Assembly: GCA_028571685.1 (NCBI GenBank)
Contig: CM053156.1
Coordinates: 86,555,049-86,619,048, forward strand
Source of the DNA: Heterohyrax brucei
Taxonomy: Eukaryota; Chordata; Mammalia; Hyracoidea; Procaviidae
DNA: 64,000 bases
Direction of reading: 5' to 3'
Below are positions 11,595 through 22,723 of this stretch, in pieces (within the stretch, counting starts at the first letter, position 1; the number at the start of each line of letters is the position of its first letter). A program made the position numbers and the translations under genes. The notes under the pieces were generated by a model. The model saw only the letters and a list, made by a program, of their open reading frames with translations. It was not told where the DNA came from and ran no database searches.

Positions 11595-12364
11595 AATCAT
11601 GACTCAACCACGTGCTATTTATAAGAGAAATATCTTAAACACAGGAAACACAAATAGTTTGAAAGTGAAAGGATGAAAAAAAAATTCTATGAAGGTAATA
11701 ACCAAAAGAGAGCTGGGTGGCAATCTTAGTATCAGATAAAACAGACTTTAAGACAAAATCTGCCAGAAGGGATAAGTACGGATACTATATAGTGATGAAT
11801 GAGTCAATCAAGATTTAACACTCACCAATATACATGCACTTAACATCAGAGCACCTTAACATGTAACACAAACACTGACAGAATTGGTGAAATAATACAA
11901 CAATAATAGTTGGAGACTTCTGTACTATTAATACCGGACACAACATCTAGAAGGGATCAACAAGAAAACAAAAGGCTTGAACGACGTGACACGCCAACTA
12001 GACTGAACAGAACACCCCACCTAAAATACCACAATATATGTTCTACTTCCGTGCACTTGTCGTTCTCCAGAACAGACCATATACCAAATCACAAAGTAAG
12101 TCTTGATAAACTTTAAAACTACCTCTGCAGAGAAAATCCCAGAGTCTACCAGAAAAACTCCTAGGGCTAATAGAGGAATTGAGCAAAGTCACAGGATACA
12201 AGGTCAACAAACAAAAATCAGCTGGGTTTCTGTACAACAGCAATGAGAAATCTGAAAAGAAAATTAGGGGAACAATACCATTTACAGTAGGCAAATGACA
12301 GAAGGAAACACGCAGGAATAAATCTAACCAGGTATCTGCAGAAAAAGCATTTTAAAATGATGTC
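11595..12364 (+). mobile_element. Host L1, segment 3 (ORF2 endonuclease/RT text)
   Basis: AACCAAAAGAGAGCTGGGTG, TCAGATAAAACAGACTTTAA, CATCAGAGCACCTTAACATG and GGATACAAGGTCAACAAACA are L1 ORF2 hallmarks. The frame is broken. Confidence 0.8.
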
Positions 12365-13489
12365 GCTAATTGGTGAGTTAGAGCATTTTTTGTTTTAAGT
12401 TAAGCTGTTATCTGTACTACAGGCTGTAGTCTTGGATCTTCATCAGTAAGTGCTTCCCGTCTTCACTTTACAGAAAAAAAGGCTGTGTCTGCATAACACA
12501 GTCTGTTAATGAATCTTCTTCCAATTCCGATGCTGCGTTCTTCTTCAGGTAGTCCAGCTTCTCTGATTACTTGTGCTCAACATACAGAGTAAGTACAGTG
12601 AAAGGATGCAACCCTGCTGGGAATCTTTCCTAGTTTTAAACCATGCAACACTCCCTTGTGCTGTGTACAGCTCCTGCATGAGCACAGTCTAGCATTCTGA
12701 AATTCACACTCTCTGCAATGGTATCCATAATTTGGTTATGATCCACACAGCTGAATGCCTTTGTATAGTCAATAAAACACAGGTAAACATCTTTCTGATA
12801 TTCTCTGCTTTCAGCCAAGATTCATCTGAAATCATTTCACGTCCTCTACTGAATCCAGTTTGAATTTCAAGTAGCTCTGCTGCTGCAACCACTTTTGAAT
12901 GATCTTCAGCAAAATTTTACTTGCATGTCATAGTAACGAATACTGTTCAATAACTTCTGCATCCTGCTGGATCACCTTTCTTTGGAATGGGCACAAATAT
13001 GGATCTCTGAGAGTCGGTTGGTCAGGCAGTTGTCCCCCAAATTTCTTGGCATAGACAAATGAGCCCTTCCAGAGCTGCATCCATCTGCTGGAACCTCCCA
13101 ATTAGTACTCTGTCAATTCCTGAAGTCTTGTTTTTCATCAGCACCTGGGACAGCACAGCTGGGACTTTTTCATTCAATACCAGTACTTGATCATATGCTG
13201 TCTCCTGAAAGGGCTGGACGTTGACCAATTCTTTTCAGCTCAGTGACTCTGCAGGTTCCTTCTACCTTCTTTAATGCTTCCTGCATTGTTTAATATTTTT
13301 TCCTCTGGAATTCTTTAATATTGCAACTGGAGGCTTGAGTTTTCAATTCTTTCACCTCAACCAACGCCACGCATGCTCTTCCCTTTTGGTTTTCTAACCC
13401 CACGTCACCGTACATTTCAGTATAACACTCTGTCTTCCCCAGCCATCCCTTGAAATCTTCTGTTCGAATCTTTTACCTCCTCATTTCTT
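12365..13489 (-). mobile_element. RTE RT-domain fragment inserted in L1
   Basis: On minus it encodes RTE RT pieces: ENIRKMFTCVLLTIQR, YQKDVYLCFIDYTKAFSCVD, and QVLMKNKTSGIDRVL. It splits an L1 ORF2 that resumes at 13490. Stops and frameshifts are frequent. Confidence 0.85.
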
Positions 13490-14667
13490 TAACAGAAAAG
13501 ATGAACCCTTACAGCTACAGTAATCAAAACATCCTGATACTGGTATAACAACATACACAGAGACCAATGGGATAGAACTGAGGCTCCAGAAATAAACCCA
13601 CATATCTCTCTCACTGGTCAACTGATTTTTGACAAGGGTGCTAAGCCCATTTGAGGGGGGAAGAAGAGTCTCTTCAATAAATATTACTGGGAAAATTGGA
13701 TTTTTATATGCAGAAAATGAAACTGTTTGCATGCCTCTCCCCACATGCGAAAGCAAACTGGAAATAGATTAAGATCTTACACCTGGAAACTGAAACTATA
13801 AAATGCTTAGAACAACCAGCCGGGGAGAAATGTCAGGTCTCGTTTTCAACGGTGGCTGATCTAGCAGAACAGCAAAAGCACGAACAGCAGACGACAAAGT
13901 AAATAATGGGACAGCACACAAATTACCACCTTTTGTTCATCAAAACAGTTTACCAAAAAAGTGAAAAGAGAAGCTACTAGCCGGCATACTATCTTCAGGA
14001 AGCACATATCTGATGAGAAACTAATAACCCAAAAATATATAGAAAATTTTAACAACTTAACAACGAAAAGAAAAAGCATCCATTTATAAAATAGGCAAAG
14101 GTCTTGCACAGACCTTTCACCATAGAGGACATTCAAATGGTCACCAAACGCATGAAAAGACAGTGTCAACAGCCATAAAAGAGACACAAATGAAAACCCC
14201 AGTGTCACTTCACTCCCACTAAGATGGCTAAAATTAAAACACACAAGTGTTAGCAAGGGTACAAGGAAACGAGGGCCTTTATCGACTCCTGGTGGGAATG
14301 CAGGACGCTTCGACTGCTGTGCAGGCCAGGCAGTTCCCCCGAAGACTAAAGCTGGCGCCGCGGTATGACCCAGTACTCCACGCCCAAGTCCACACACAAA
14401 AGACGTGCACGCACAACGTAACGAGAGACCGGCAGGCCAGCGTTCACAGCAGCACTGTGCACAACGGCCCAAGGGCACAACGCCGGACACGTCCGTCAGC
14501 AAACAGACAACTGACTGAACAAAATGTGGTATGTACACACCAACACACTCGGCCCGTGAGCGAACTGAAGTCGGACACATGCCACCGCATGGATGGAGCT
14601 TGAGACGTCATGCTGAGGAAAACAAGCCAACCACAGAAGGACAAATACAATCTCCCTTAGAGAAAAA
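13490..14667 (+). mobile_element. Host L1, segment 4 (ORF2 3' half)
   Basis: ATACACAGAGACCAATGGGA, GGCTCCAGAAATAAACCCAC, GACAAGGGTGCTAAGCCCAT and GGAAAATTGGATTTTTATAT are classical ORF2 text. The end (14270-14600) is unusually CpG-rich for an old L1. Confidence 0.88.
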
Positions 14668-14862
14668 GACAAACTCCACACCCACTGGCATAGACTCCTA
14701 GCGACCCTACAGGACAGAGCAGACCTATCCCATGGAGCTTTCAAGGCTGTCAATCTTGACAGAAGTAGACTGCCACATCTCTCTTCCCAGGAGTGGCTAA
14801 TGGATTCAAAGCACTGATTTTTCAGTTAGCAGCTGAGTGCTTCACCAGTGTACCACCACAGC
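14668..14862 (-). mobile_element. AfroSINE, long variant
   Basis: CACCCACTGGCATAGACTCC, AGTAGACTGCCACATCTCTC, TTTTCAGTTAGCAGCTGAGT. It lies inside the host L1 3' UTR. Confidence 0.9.
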
Positions 14863-15084
14863 TTAATAAAAAGACAAGAAAGGGTAAATGTCTAGAGAAT
14901 AAATCAGTGGTTACCCGGGGTGGGAGGGAGGAGGAAAAGGGCATTTAGCAGGGATGGAAAAATCACATTAAGGAGAGGGTTGCACAGCTGATTATTGTAA
15001 TTGCTGTCATTAAACTGCATGCCTGTAAAAAGGTGAACTGGCAAAAGATGTGTAACAGACATATTTCCAGCAATAACAAAAGAA
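14863..15084 (+). mobile_element. Host L1, 3' UTR
   Basis: AATAAATCAGTGGTTACCCG, GGGTGGGAGGGAGGAGG and AGGGTTGCACAGCTGATTAT follow normal L1 3' UTR order. Confidence 0.7.
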
Positions 15085-15300
15085 TAGCCACTGTGGCTAC
15101 ATATGTACAGCCAAACACCTCATGGGATTTGCTTACTTGGGGGTTTAGGGTCATGGTTTCATGGGACATCCCAGTTAACTGACCTAATAACATCTCTAGT
15201 GTTTCTTCTCTATCTCCTGGTTCATTGTGTGGTATCTGGGGTCTTAAAAGCTTACAAGCAGCCAGCCAAGGCACAGCTGGTCTCTATTCACCTGGAGCAG
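15085..15300 (+). mobile_element. Poly(A)-tailed lineage repeat, copy C (upstream part)
   Basis: GTTTCATGGGACATCCCAGT, then GTGTGGTATCTGGGGTCTTA and TTCACCTGGAGCAG. The last portion aligns with 10960-11025, so this copy shows the family's more 5' sequence. Confidence 0.55.
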
Positions 15301-15320
15301 TGGACGATAGGAAGTGTGTG

Positions 15321-15502
15321 CTAACTGCCTCCACAAACTCACAGGGACCCTGTAAGACAGAGCACCCATAGGGTTCCCAAGGCTGTAGCCTGTCCAGAAT
15401 CAGACGGCCACAGCCTTCTCCCGCAGAGCAGCTGGGAGGTTCAAGGTGCCTCCCTGCTGGCTGGGAGCTGAGCTCTTCACCATTGCTCTGCAGGGGCTCC
15501 TT
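15321..15502 (-). mobile_element. AfroSINE, long variant
   Basis: CAAACTCACAGGGACCCTGT, AGACGGCCACAGCCTTCTCC, TCTGCAGGGGCTCC. Confidence 0.85.
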
Positions 15503-15607
15503 AGGCAACAAGGGTCCCCACAACTCAACAGTCAACCAAGTGTCTGCGAACTAGAGATGAGGAGGACATGCTGTCTAGACTCTAGAAGTTCCCAAAGGAA
15601 TGACAGC

Positions 15608-16135
15608 TGTCATGGACTGAACTGCATCCCCCCAAAATGTGTACAGCCATGTGGCTGGGCCATGATTCCCAACACTGTACGATGGTCCTCCATTTGTGAT
15701 TTTGCCATGCTATATGTTAAAGAGGATTAGGGTGCAACTGTAAATCCCTCCCTAAGGTCACCTCCCTGCTCCACTGTAAAGTGAGTTTCCCTGGAGTGTG
15801 GCTTGCCCCACTCTTTATCCTTTTATCTCTTGTAAGATAAAAGGAAAGGGAAGCAAGCAGAGAGCTGGGAACCTCACACCACCAAGAAAGCAGCACTAAG
15901 GAGTAGAGCGCATCCTTCAAATCTGAGGTTCCTTTGCCAAGATGCTCCCTAACCAATGACGGATGTATCACAAGGATCTTTCTCTACAGCCGACAGAGGG
16001 AAAGCCTTCCCCTGGAGCGGACACTTTCCCCTGGAGTGGACTTGTAGCCTACTGGACTGTGTAAGAATAAATGTTTTTGTTAAAGGCATCCACTTGGAGG
16101 TATTTCTGTTAGAGCAGCACTAGCTGACTAAAACA
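15608..16135 (+). mobile_element. MaLR-type solo LTR, full length
   Basis: TGTCATGGACTGAACTGCAT to TAGCTGACTAAAACA, with TG..CA ends (528 bp). It shares AAAGCCTTCCCCTGGAGC and the 3' end GAGGTATTTCTGTTAGAGCA with sister copies. It carries a polyadenylation-type AATAAA at 16066. No viral genes are nearby. Confidence 0.75.
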
Positions 16136-16959
16136 GTCATCTACTTTAACAACCGACATCACCAGGGCAAGAGCCACAGGGTCCAGGTAGAAACAAGCCA
16201 GAAGAAAACAACACTGTGTTTGAGAAAGGACAGATGAGTTCAGAGCAGGGTGATATGTGAGTTGGGTTTTGAAGACTGAGTAGGAGTTCACTACCTGGAA
16301 GCGCAAGGATCTGGGACGGGGAAAAAGGACAAGCCCAGAGGAAGGCAAGGCCTCTGCAGATGAGGTTAGTTGGTGCCTGCTGCCTTTGACTGGCTCACAA
16401 AGTCACCAGGCCCTGACCGAGCGGCCACACCAGAACTAGTTTTAAGTGGAAAAGTGAGGAAAAAATAAACACAACAAAACACGCACAATGAGCTGCCTAT
16501 TGGCCCAGACACGGCAGAGTCGGAGAAGGAGGCTGCACACTAGGGCAGCATTTCCATCAAGAGCCCATTCTCGGGCATTCCCGGTATTTATGATTCTCCA
16601 TCTGACACGTCATCCTGTCACCATAATTCTACATGAGATATGCTGGCCTGGGCCAGGCCAATTATCCCTACAATCCATTATCCTATCTCTGACACAGTGC
16701 AAGGGGACACTGGATGGGAGAGCATGGTAGATGTGGTCCTTTACGTCCATCTCAAAATCTCACAAGGCTGGTGATGGGGACCAAAAAGGAGTTTAGCCTT
16801 ATTTGTAAAATCTGTACTTCAAAAACAAAACAATTAAAAAAAAAAAAAGGAGGAAGTATTAATGTAGAACTTACATAATTAATAATTTTTTACAGCTTTG
16901 CACCAGCCACTGTTTTTGTGAATAACAGCTAACTCTTCAATGAGCCTAAAGAATTAAAT
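16136..16959. other. No gene recognised
   Basis: Includes an A-tract at 16831-16847. No supported exon or named repeat. Confidence 0.45.
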
Positions 16960-17122
16960 GATAGGGTGCAGCGGTTAAGTTCTCAACTGTTAACCAAAAA
17001 GTCAGCAGTTCAAATCCACCAGCCACACTCTTGGGAAACCCTATGGGGCAGTTCTACTCTGTCTTATGAGGTCACTACAAGTCAGAGTCAACGTGATGGC
17101 AATGCACTGGGCTGGGTTTAGT
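16960..17122 (+). mobile_element. AfroSINE
   Basis: AGTCAGCAGTTCAAATCCAC (box B), TATGGGGCAGTTCTACTCTG, tail ACGTGATGGCAATGCACTGG. The first bases of the head are missing. Confidence 0.92.
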
Positions 17123-17136
17123 TTTTTCCCATAATA

Positions 17137-17336
17137 AGAAACCTTGGTGGCACAGCAGTGAAGCACTCTGTTGCTAACCAAAGGTGGGTGGTTCTAGCCC
17201 CCAGCCCTGCTGAGGAAGAGAGACATGACGTTCCACTTGCATCAAGATCACAGCCTTAGAAACTCTATAGGGCAATTCTACTCTGTCCTGTAGGGTCACT
17301 AGGAATCAGTCAACCTGATGGCAGGGGCTTGGTTTA
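17137..17336 (+). mobile_element. AfroSINE, long variant
   Basis: GAAACCTTGGTGGCACAGCA, middle block CATGACGTTCCACTTGCATC, tail CAACCTGATGGCAGGGGCTT. It is directly downstream of another copy. Confidence 0.9.
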
Positions 17337-18384
17337 CGCTTTGTTTTGTTTATTCCTGTAAGGCCTAAAATGCAGTTTTGTTCCTTCTTACTGAGGGACT
17401 TAAAATTATGAACGAGGATTCCTAAATCGGCATTATTCTAATAGCTAGTCAGCCAGGCCTGACCTGTATAAAAGATACAGCACACCCTCAAGTCTTCACT
17501 GGCTTTAGGGGGAAATGGGTATCCACACACTGCAGCTTCTTGTTGACTTAATTTCAAAGGCAAGTCGTACAGGCAGACGCCCTCTGAACATCATTCTCTA
17601 ACAAGGCCCCACTGATTTATGAGGACTCAAGTGAGCAGGTCAGTCCAGAGCAGCACACTTTATATCGCAAACCTTTGAGGGCCATGGGCGGTCGTGACTG
17701 GCAGGACGCAATGGCCAGCCAAGAAGGCCAGCTGAACTCAGGAGCAGCCGTCCCTTCTCCATCCTGCACACAAGGAAACTCTGCTTTGATTTGTGGCTTT
17801 AAGCCCTGCTTCCAACACCTGTCATCATCTACGACTCTGACTTCTACACTGACAGTCAACGACAAACATTCGCTTGGCTTACCAGACAGTTGAGGCTCAA
17901 AGTAGTGCATATGTTCAGCTCTGACGGCACACGACCCAAGAGCCTTCTGCTGATTCACTGGGGGACAAGCTTGGGGAAGATGGGGGACCAACTGACACAG
18001 TATTAAAGAGCAGAACAGTATTACTTAAAAACGCAAGGACTTCTGTTAGTCTTGAGAAATTTAAAAAGACGAAAAGTTGCAAAAGCAAAGCAATCTTTGG
18101 CTTGAGGCTGTGTGCATGTAGACTTGTATTTTTCCAGTGTTCAAAACACTTGAAACGTCAAGCAACTGACCAAAACCAAGTCATTTCCCTACTGGCCACC
18201 TGGACCGAGCAGCCAGGAAGGTCACCTGCCTCCTTCTAGAAAGAAGCAAACACCTACAGGTCTCTACAGCCCACCCCACCCCCAATCTCATCTCCCCCAC
18301 GGCTGGCCTCCAATGCCTTCACCTTGCCCACAGCTAGGGTCTCCCCTTGGCCTTGATTTTAATCATCAGTTCTTCATCTTTTGC
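17337..18384. other. No established gene
   Basis: Apart from the weak exon candidate above, nothing is recognised. Open frames here are not conserved peptides known to me. Confidence 0.45.
17883..17957 (-). other. Candidate 75-nt exon on the PPP4R1L strand
   Basis: On minus, a pyrimidine-rich tract ending TTGTCCCCCAG is followed by a 75-nt segment and the donor GTAAGC. The open frame reads NQQKALGSCAVRAEHMHYFE and continues. The peptide is not one I recognise from PPP4R1 proteins. It could be an alternative or non-coding exon of the PPP4R1L transcript, or coincidence. Confidence 0.2.
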
Positions 18385-18425
18385 ATTGTCCCAAATCCTT
18401 CTTTTAAGTTGAAGTTTAATAGACA
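18385..18425 (-). mobile_element. L1 3' end, antisense (part 1)
   Basis: AAGTTGAAGTTTAATAGACATA resembles the reversed L1 3' end. It resumes after two AfroSINEs at 18762. Confidence 0.5.
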
Positions 18426-18585
18426 TACACCCACTGCTGTCAAGTCAATTTCGACCTATGGCAACCTTATAGGACAGAGCAGAACCGCTCCATAGAGTTT
18501 CCAAAGAGTATCCAGTGGATCTGAACTGCCAATCTCTGGGTAAGAGTTGTTTGTAGCACTTAACCACTGTGCCACCAGGGTTTCC
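18426..18585 (-). mobile_element. AfroSINE
   Basis: CCCACTGCTGTCAAGTCAAT, CATAGAGTTTCCAAAGAGTA, CACTGTGCCACCAGGGTTTC. Confidence 0.93.
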
Positions 18586-18616
18586 AATATACACATACAG
18601 GGAAAGAAAGAAAGAA

Positions 18617-18761
18617 GTTCATTGCCATCACATCAATTCCAACTCTTGTTGAGCCTACAGGACACAGTGGAACTGCCCCCAGAGTTTCCAAGGAATGCAA
18701 GCATACACAGACTGGTAACCCTTCGGTTAGCAGTTCTTAACCACTATGCCACCAGGGTTCC
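18617..18761 (-). mobile_element. AfroSINE
   Basis: CATTGCCATCACATCAATTC, ACCCTTCGGTTAGCAGTTCT, CTATGCCACCAGGGTTCC. Confidence 0.93.
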
Positions 18762-19225
18762 CCCTCACCCCAGAGAAGTACACCAAAATAAGTATACCAC
18801 GTGATGAATTTTTGCTAGAGGAACGTACCTGGGTAACCAGCACCTAGATCAAGAAATCGGGGTTGCCATCACTCAGCTATCCAAAAACCCCTCACATTCC
18901 CTTCCACCTACTGTCCTCCCACCACAAAACACCAGGGACGTGCTTTCCTGCAGTCCAGTGGCCTAGACTTTGGACTTTACAAAAGCAGAATCCCACAGTA
19001 TACCATGTCTTTGGCCCCCGGTTCCTTGGGCTCATTGCTCTATGACAGTCACTGTATCGCTGAGCTGTATGTCACTCATTCTTACGCAGTTTTCCACAGT
19101 GCCCACAATTAATTAGCCACTGCACTCAGGATGGACAGTCAGGTAGGTTCTGTAAGACAGCAGTACCACATACGTTCTCATTTCTGTAGGGCACAAAACC
19201 AGAAACGGAATTGCTGGGTCACACA
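18762..19225 (-). mobile_element. L1 3' UTR, antisense (part 2)
   Basis: CCAGCACCTAGATCAAGAAA, TCTATGACAGTCACTGTAT and GAAACGGAATTGCTGGGTCA are the reversed L1 3' region. The copy is GC-shifted relative to typical L1. Confidence 0.65.
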
Positions 19226-19787
19226 AATTCTTCTTTCCTTAAGGTTTTCAGAGTAGATATAAATAATACATGTGTGTCCTGGGCTTTTCCATTCAAGAAG
19301 ATAAGCAATCATTCTTAGCCCCTCCAGTTTCTTCTTCTTGCTAGGCTCTGAGCCCCAAAGGGAGTGACCACTGCCCTCAAGTCCCCAATGTCCTGTCAGC
19401 GCCTGGAAGCCAGAGGCGCTGACTGGGACGCAGACCTTCCTGCTCCGCCGCCTCCACCATCATCCTATGTGGCTCAGGGGCTTCAGATTTCCCATTGGAG
19501 GTGCCGATGACCTCCCGCCCGCCAAACCGCCTGGCCTGTCTTCTGCCTCTTCTTACCACACCCCTCTGTGGCAACTGACACCTATGGTCACTGTGTACCT
19601 GATGGTCACCCTACAAAAACCTTGGCTTCAAGGGCTTCTGGTTTTTGACCTCCAGGGAGCTGATTCTTCTGAAGACAACTACTAGCAGCTAGCTGCCTGC
19701 ACCCAGGGATCCCACCATGACCTCCTCCTGCAGCACCCACCTTGAGGCTCTCATCCACCCCAAGAGCTCCCGCTACCACAGATCGCT
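19226..19787. other. No gene recognised
   Basis: Moderately GC-rich; no supported exon or repeat. Confidence 0.45.
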
Positions 19788-19948
19788 GCTGCTGTTGCCT
19801 CTAGTCCATTCCAACTTGTGGTGCTCTACTGTGTGCAGCGCACAACTGCCACGCCTCACCTAAATGCCCCTAGGTGGGTTCCACTACCAGTGTCTCAGCC
19901 ACAGTGTCGAGCACTAACTGTTCACTTCACCCAGTACTCCTGTCATAG
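19788..19948 (-). mobile_element. Decayed AfroSINE
   Basis: AGTCCATTCCAACTTGTGGT, then GCACAACTGCCACGCCTCA. Only the general order of the reversed SINE is retained. Confidence 0.4.
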
Positions 19949-20821
19949 GCCACCGGTGACTCTCAGATCTAATCTGCAGTCCTGACTGTGCTCCAGAACC
20001 CAACAAGGGTGCCTGTCAATGGCACTCTGGACACCAGGATCTCCTGCAGGCACCTCTAAAGTCACTATCTCAATGGAAAACATTAACTCCACACTCTACC
20101 CTATCCCCCCAAAATGTTCTGCTTTCTGTTCTGTCCTGTCATCTGCCACTGTAATAGGCCTCAGCAATCCACAGGTGGGTACGAGCCAGCCTGGTAGCCA
20201 AGTAACAGCCAACGGCCGAGCCGTGTTAACAGCTGCCACGGTTCGATGCGAGGTGTGCAAGGAGCACCAGCCCAGCCTGGGTGCTGGGGGAGCAGACAGG
20301 TCTCGCCTCTGGGGTGACGCTCTCCCAATCATCAAACACATCCACCAACTTCACCCCCTGCTCTTACTCCCAGCCACTACCCTCACCTGGACCTCTGAAC
20401 GAGGTGGGGTCCCAGCTCCGGACTGTTTCTCCAGCACTCAGCCCTTTTAAAAAACAGACCACAGCCCTGTCACCCACCGGTTAAGGTTCTCCAGCAGCTT
20501 TCTGCAACTCTCAGAAGACAATGATGCTTCCTCAAGGCGGGCTAATGGCCAAGCACCCAGCGGCTCCACGACTCCGCTCACCTCCAGTGTTCCTCACTCA
20601 CTGCCTTCCAGGCCCGCTTTCTAGAAAGTCCTGGACGAGGACGAGCTCACTCCTGACTCCGAAGCACAGCCCTGCTGTCACCGAGGAGAGTTCCTCTGGC
20701 TCTTCACAGAACTTGCTCCATCTTGTTCTTCAGCTGAACTCACATCTTAGACTTCCGAGAAGTCTTCTCTGGCCACCCAGCGCCACGCAGTACCACCATC
20801 TGACACCATGCTGACACTTGT
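19949..20821 (+). mobile_element. L2 LINE 3' region (part 1)
   Basis: Proline/leucine-rich L2-type text: CACAGAACTTGCTCCATCTT, TTCTCTGGCCACCCAGCGCC, CCACCATCTGACACCATG. It is better supported from 20430 than upstream. It continues after the AfroSINE at 20986. Confidence 0.55.
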
Positions 20822-20985
20822 TGTGGTGGTTAACAGTTACAGCAAGCTGTGGCTGCTAACCCAAAATTCACCAGTTCAAATCCACCAGTTGCTCCTTGGA
20901 AACCTTATGGGGCAGTTTTACTCTGTCCCATAGGGTTGCTGTGGGTCAGAACTGACTGGAAAGCAAGAGGTTCAGGTTGATTTCT
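20822..20985 (+). mobile_element. AfroSINE
   Basis: TTCACCAGTTCAAATCCACC (box B), GCTCCTTGGAAACCTTATGG, AACTGACTGGAAAGCAAGAG. Confidence 0.92.
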
Positions 20986-21190
20986 GTTTGGGTCCTGTCA
21001 CGTATCCTTCATAGCACCCACCACCTCCAATCACTGCTTTCATTTATGTTTCTTCATTTAAATCTGCCTCCCCACTGAATGAAAGCTCCATGAAAGCAGA
21101 AACTGGGTGATTCTTCCCCTCTGTGCTTGTTATACCCAGTGCAGTCCCAGAGACACACTGGGCGTCAGTCCTTACTGAATGAATGGTGCA
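20986..21190 (+). mobile_element. L2 LINE 3' terminus (part 2)
   Basis: CTCCATGAAAGCAGAAACTG, CTGTGCTTGTTATACCCAGT and CTTACTGAATGAATGG are the usual L2 end. Confidence 0.75.
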
Positions 21191-21199
21191 TCCTTGGAA

Positions 21200-21410
21200 G
21201 GGTGGTGGCTGAGAGTCCAAGGGCTGCAGCCAGACTGCTGGTTTTAACCCCACCTCTGCCACTTACGGCTGTGCTCTTCCAGGCAAGTCACTTAGCCTCC
21301 CTGCGGCCTCTGTGAGCCTGGCTGAGCTGGCAGACGGGGTTAAACGCACCAGCCTCACTGTAGGATTTCCATACCAGGAGCACACAGAACAAGCCTGGCA
21401 CACTTTTGTC
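21200..21410 (+). mobile_element. MIR SINE
   Basis: CCAGACTGCTGGTTTTAACC, CCACCTCTGCCACTTACGGC, CAGGCAAGTCACTTAGCCTC: the MIR box B and core, with the end AAGCCTGGCAC. Confidence 0.88.
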
Positions 21411-21488
21411 CCTGTTAGCTGCTGTCAACTCTGACTTACAGTGACCCCCTTGTAGAAGTCCTTGATTCATGGCAGCTTGTGCACTACG

Positions 21489-21705
21489 AGAAGACCTGGT
21501 GATGCAAAGGTTAAAGCACTTGACGGCCAAGAAAGATCAGCAGTTAGAACCCTGCAGCCACTTCATGGGATAGAAACGTGCAGCCACTTTGTGGGATAGA
21601 GACGTGCAGCCACTTAAAGATTTCGGCCTTGGACCCCTCTGGGGCATCTTACTTGGTCCTACAAAGGCACTATGAGTTGACTGGCAATGGCTTTGGGTTT
21701 CTGAT
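21489..21705 (+). mobile_element. AfroSINE with a 26-bp internal tandem repeat
   Basis: Head GACCTGGTGATGCAAAGGTT, long-variant middle, tail TATGAGTTGACTGGCAATGG. The segment starting TGCAGCCACTT is repeated at 21553, 21579 and 21605. A short reversed SINE piece lies just upstream (21416-21450). Confidence 0.85.
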
Positions 21706-21764
21706 TTTGTATCACAACCTCAACTGCTTTCCCAAGTCTCAGCAAAATATATCAGGACACCCTG

Positions 21765-22130
21765 CTGCCTCTCAGATTAAACTCCAGCCCCTGGCTGAGT
21801 GAAGCCCGTCCTTCACAGACAGGCTCCAACTCTCTCACCCCATACACACTTCCTGCTCCGTTTGCCCTTCCTCCCAGCTCCCCAGCTCCTCACCAGACTA
21901 GGCTCTCCCACAGCGCTGTGTGCACACAAGCAGAGCACAGAGCCTGTGGCCTGACCCTGCACAGCGGCCTGCTCTTCTGACCCCCGGCTGACTGAGCTGC
22001 CATGTCTTCTGAGCACCCCAGCTCTGTGTCCACACTTCTGTTGGGGCCCTGACCGGCTGACGTTCTTCTTCACCCTGCTCTCCCAGCACCTGGTGCGGGG
22101 CTGGCATCTCGAAGGAGCTGGACAAATATC
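21765..22130 (+). mobile_element. L2 LINE fragment
   Basis: CTCTCAGATTAAACTCCAGC, then CACAGACAGGCTCCAACTCT and the CCTTCCTCCCAG-rich block, in L2 order. Boundaries are soft. Confidence 0.5.
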
Positions 22131-22723
22131 TGTTACCTGGACAAATGACTTTCTAGTCACGGAAACCAACCACTTGGACTCACTTGTGATTTTTTTTTCC
22201 CAGCAGGGTTGAGACTAAAGTCCAAAACTTTTCTTTCACTCAGTGAGTTTTGTTGCAAAATTTCTGTTTAGAAGACCTAAATTTAAGATAAAGACAGTCA
22301 TTTCCAATTTTTTTTTTTTTTTAACAATTTCTGGTGTTCATCCGCCTGCCTCACAGGAAATGGAAAACACAGAGCAACAGTGGTGAACGCACTACCGTAT
22401 CCAAGGGAAACATACTTGCTTGGGCCCCACCACGCTGACTCCTATGTTCCCTGCCACATCCACCCCTCTGGGAGGAAATAATGCACATTTTGATCCCCGA
22501 CAGACAGGAAGAACGAGACAGTGAGGCTGAGCAGAGGCTGTCTTAGCACACAGCCCGGATGCTCCCACTAGGCCCAGTGTGAACTCCACCACGTGGGCCT
22601 GGCTTGGCTAACCTAAACTCAGACTAACCTAGTCACGCTGCCTCTCTTTGTGAGTCCAGTCTCACGGGAACACAGCCACACCCATTTCCCTCACCGACTG
22701 CCCACGGACACTTCCACAGTACG
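22131..22723. other. No gene recognised
   Basis: Contains a T-tract at 22309-22322; otherwise unclassified. Confidence 0.45.

Noticed and set aside
13861-14580. 239-codon minus-strand open frame, the longest clean one in the window apart from the GC-rich island
   Set aside because: It is antisense to L1 ORF2/3' UTR text on plus. Codons read through A-rich L1 DNA and the CpG-rich patch, and no domain is recognisable.
17617-17991. 124-codon minus-strand frame as a gene
   Set aside because: Not a recognised protein. Only the splice-flanked 75-nt part was kept, as a weak exon candidate.
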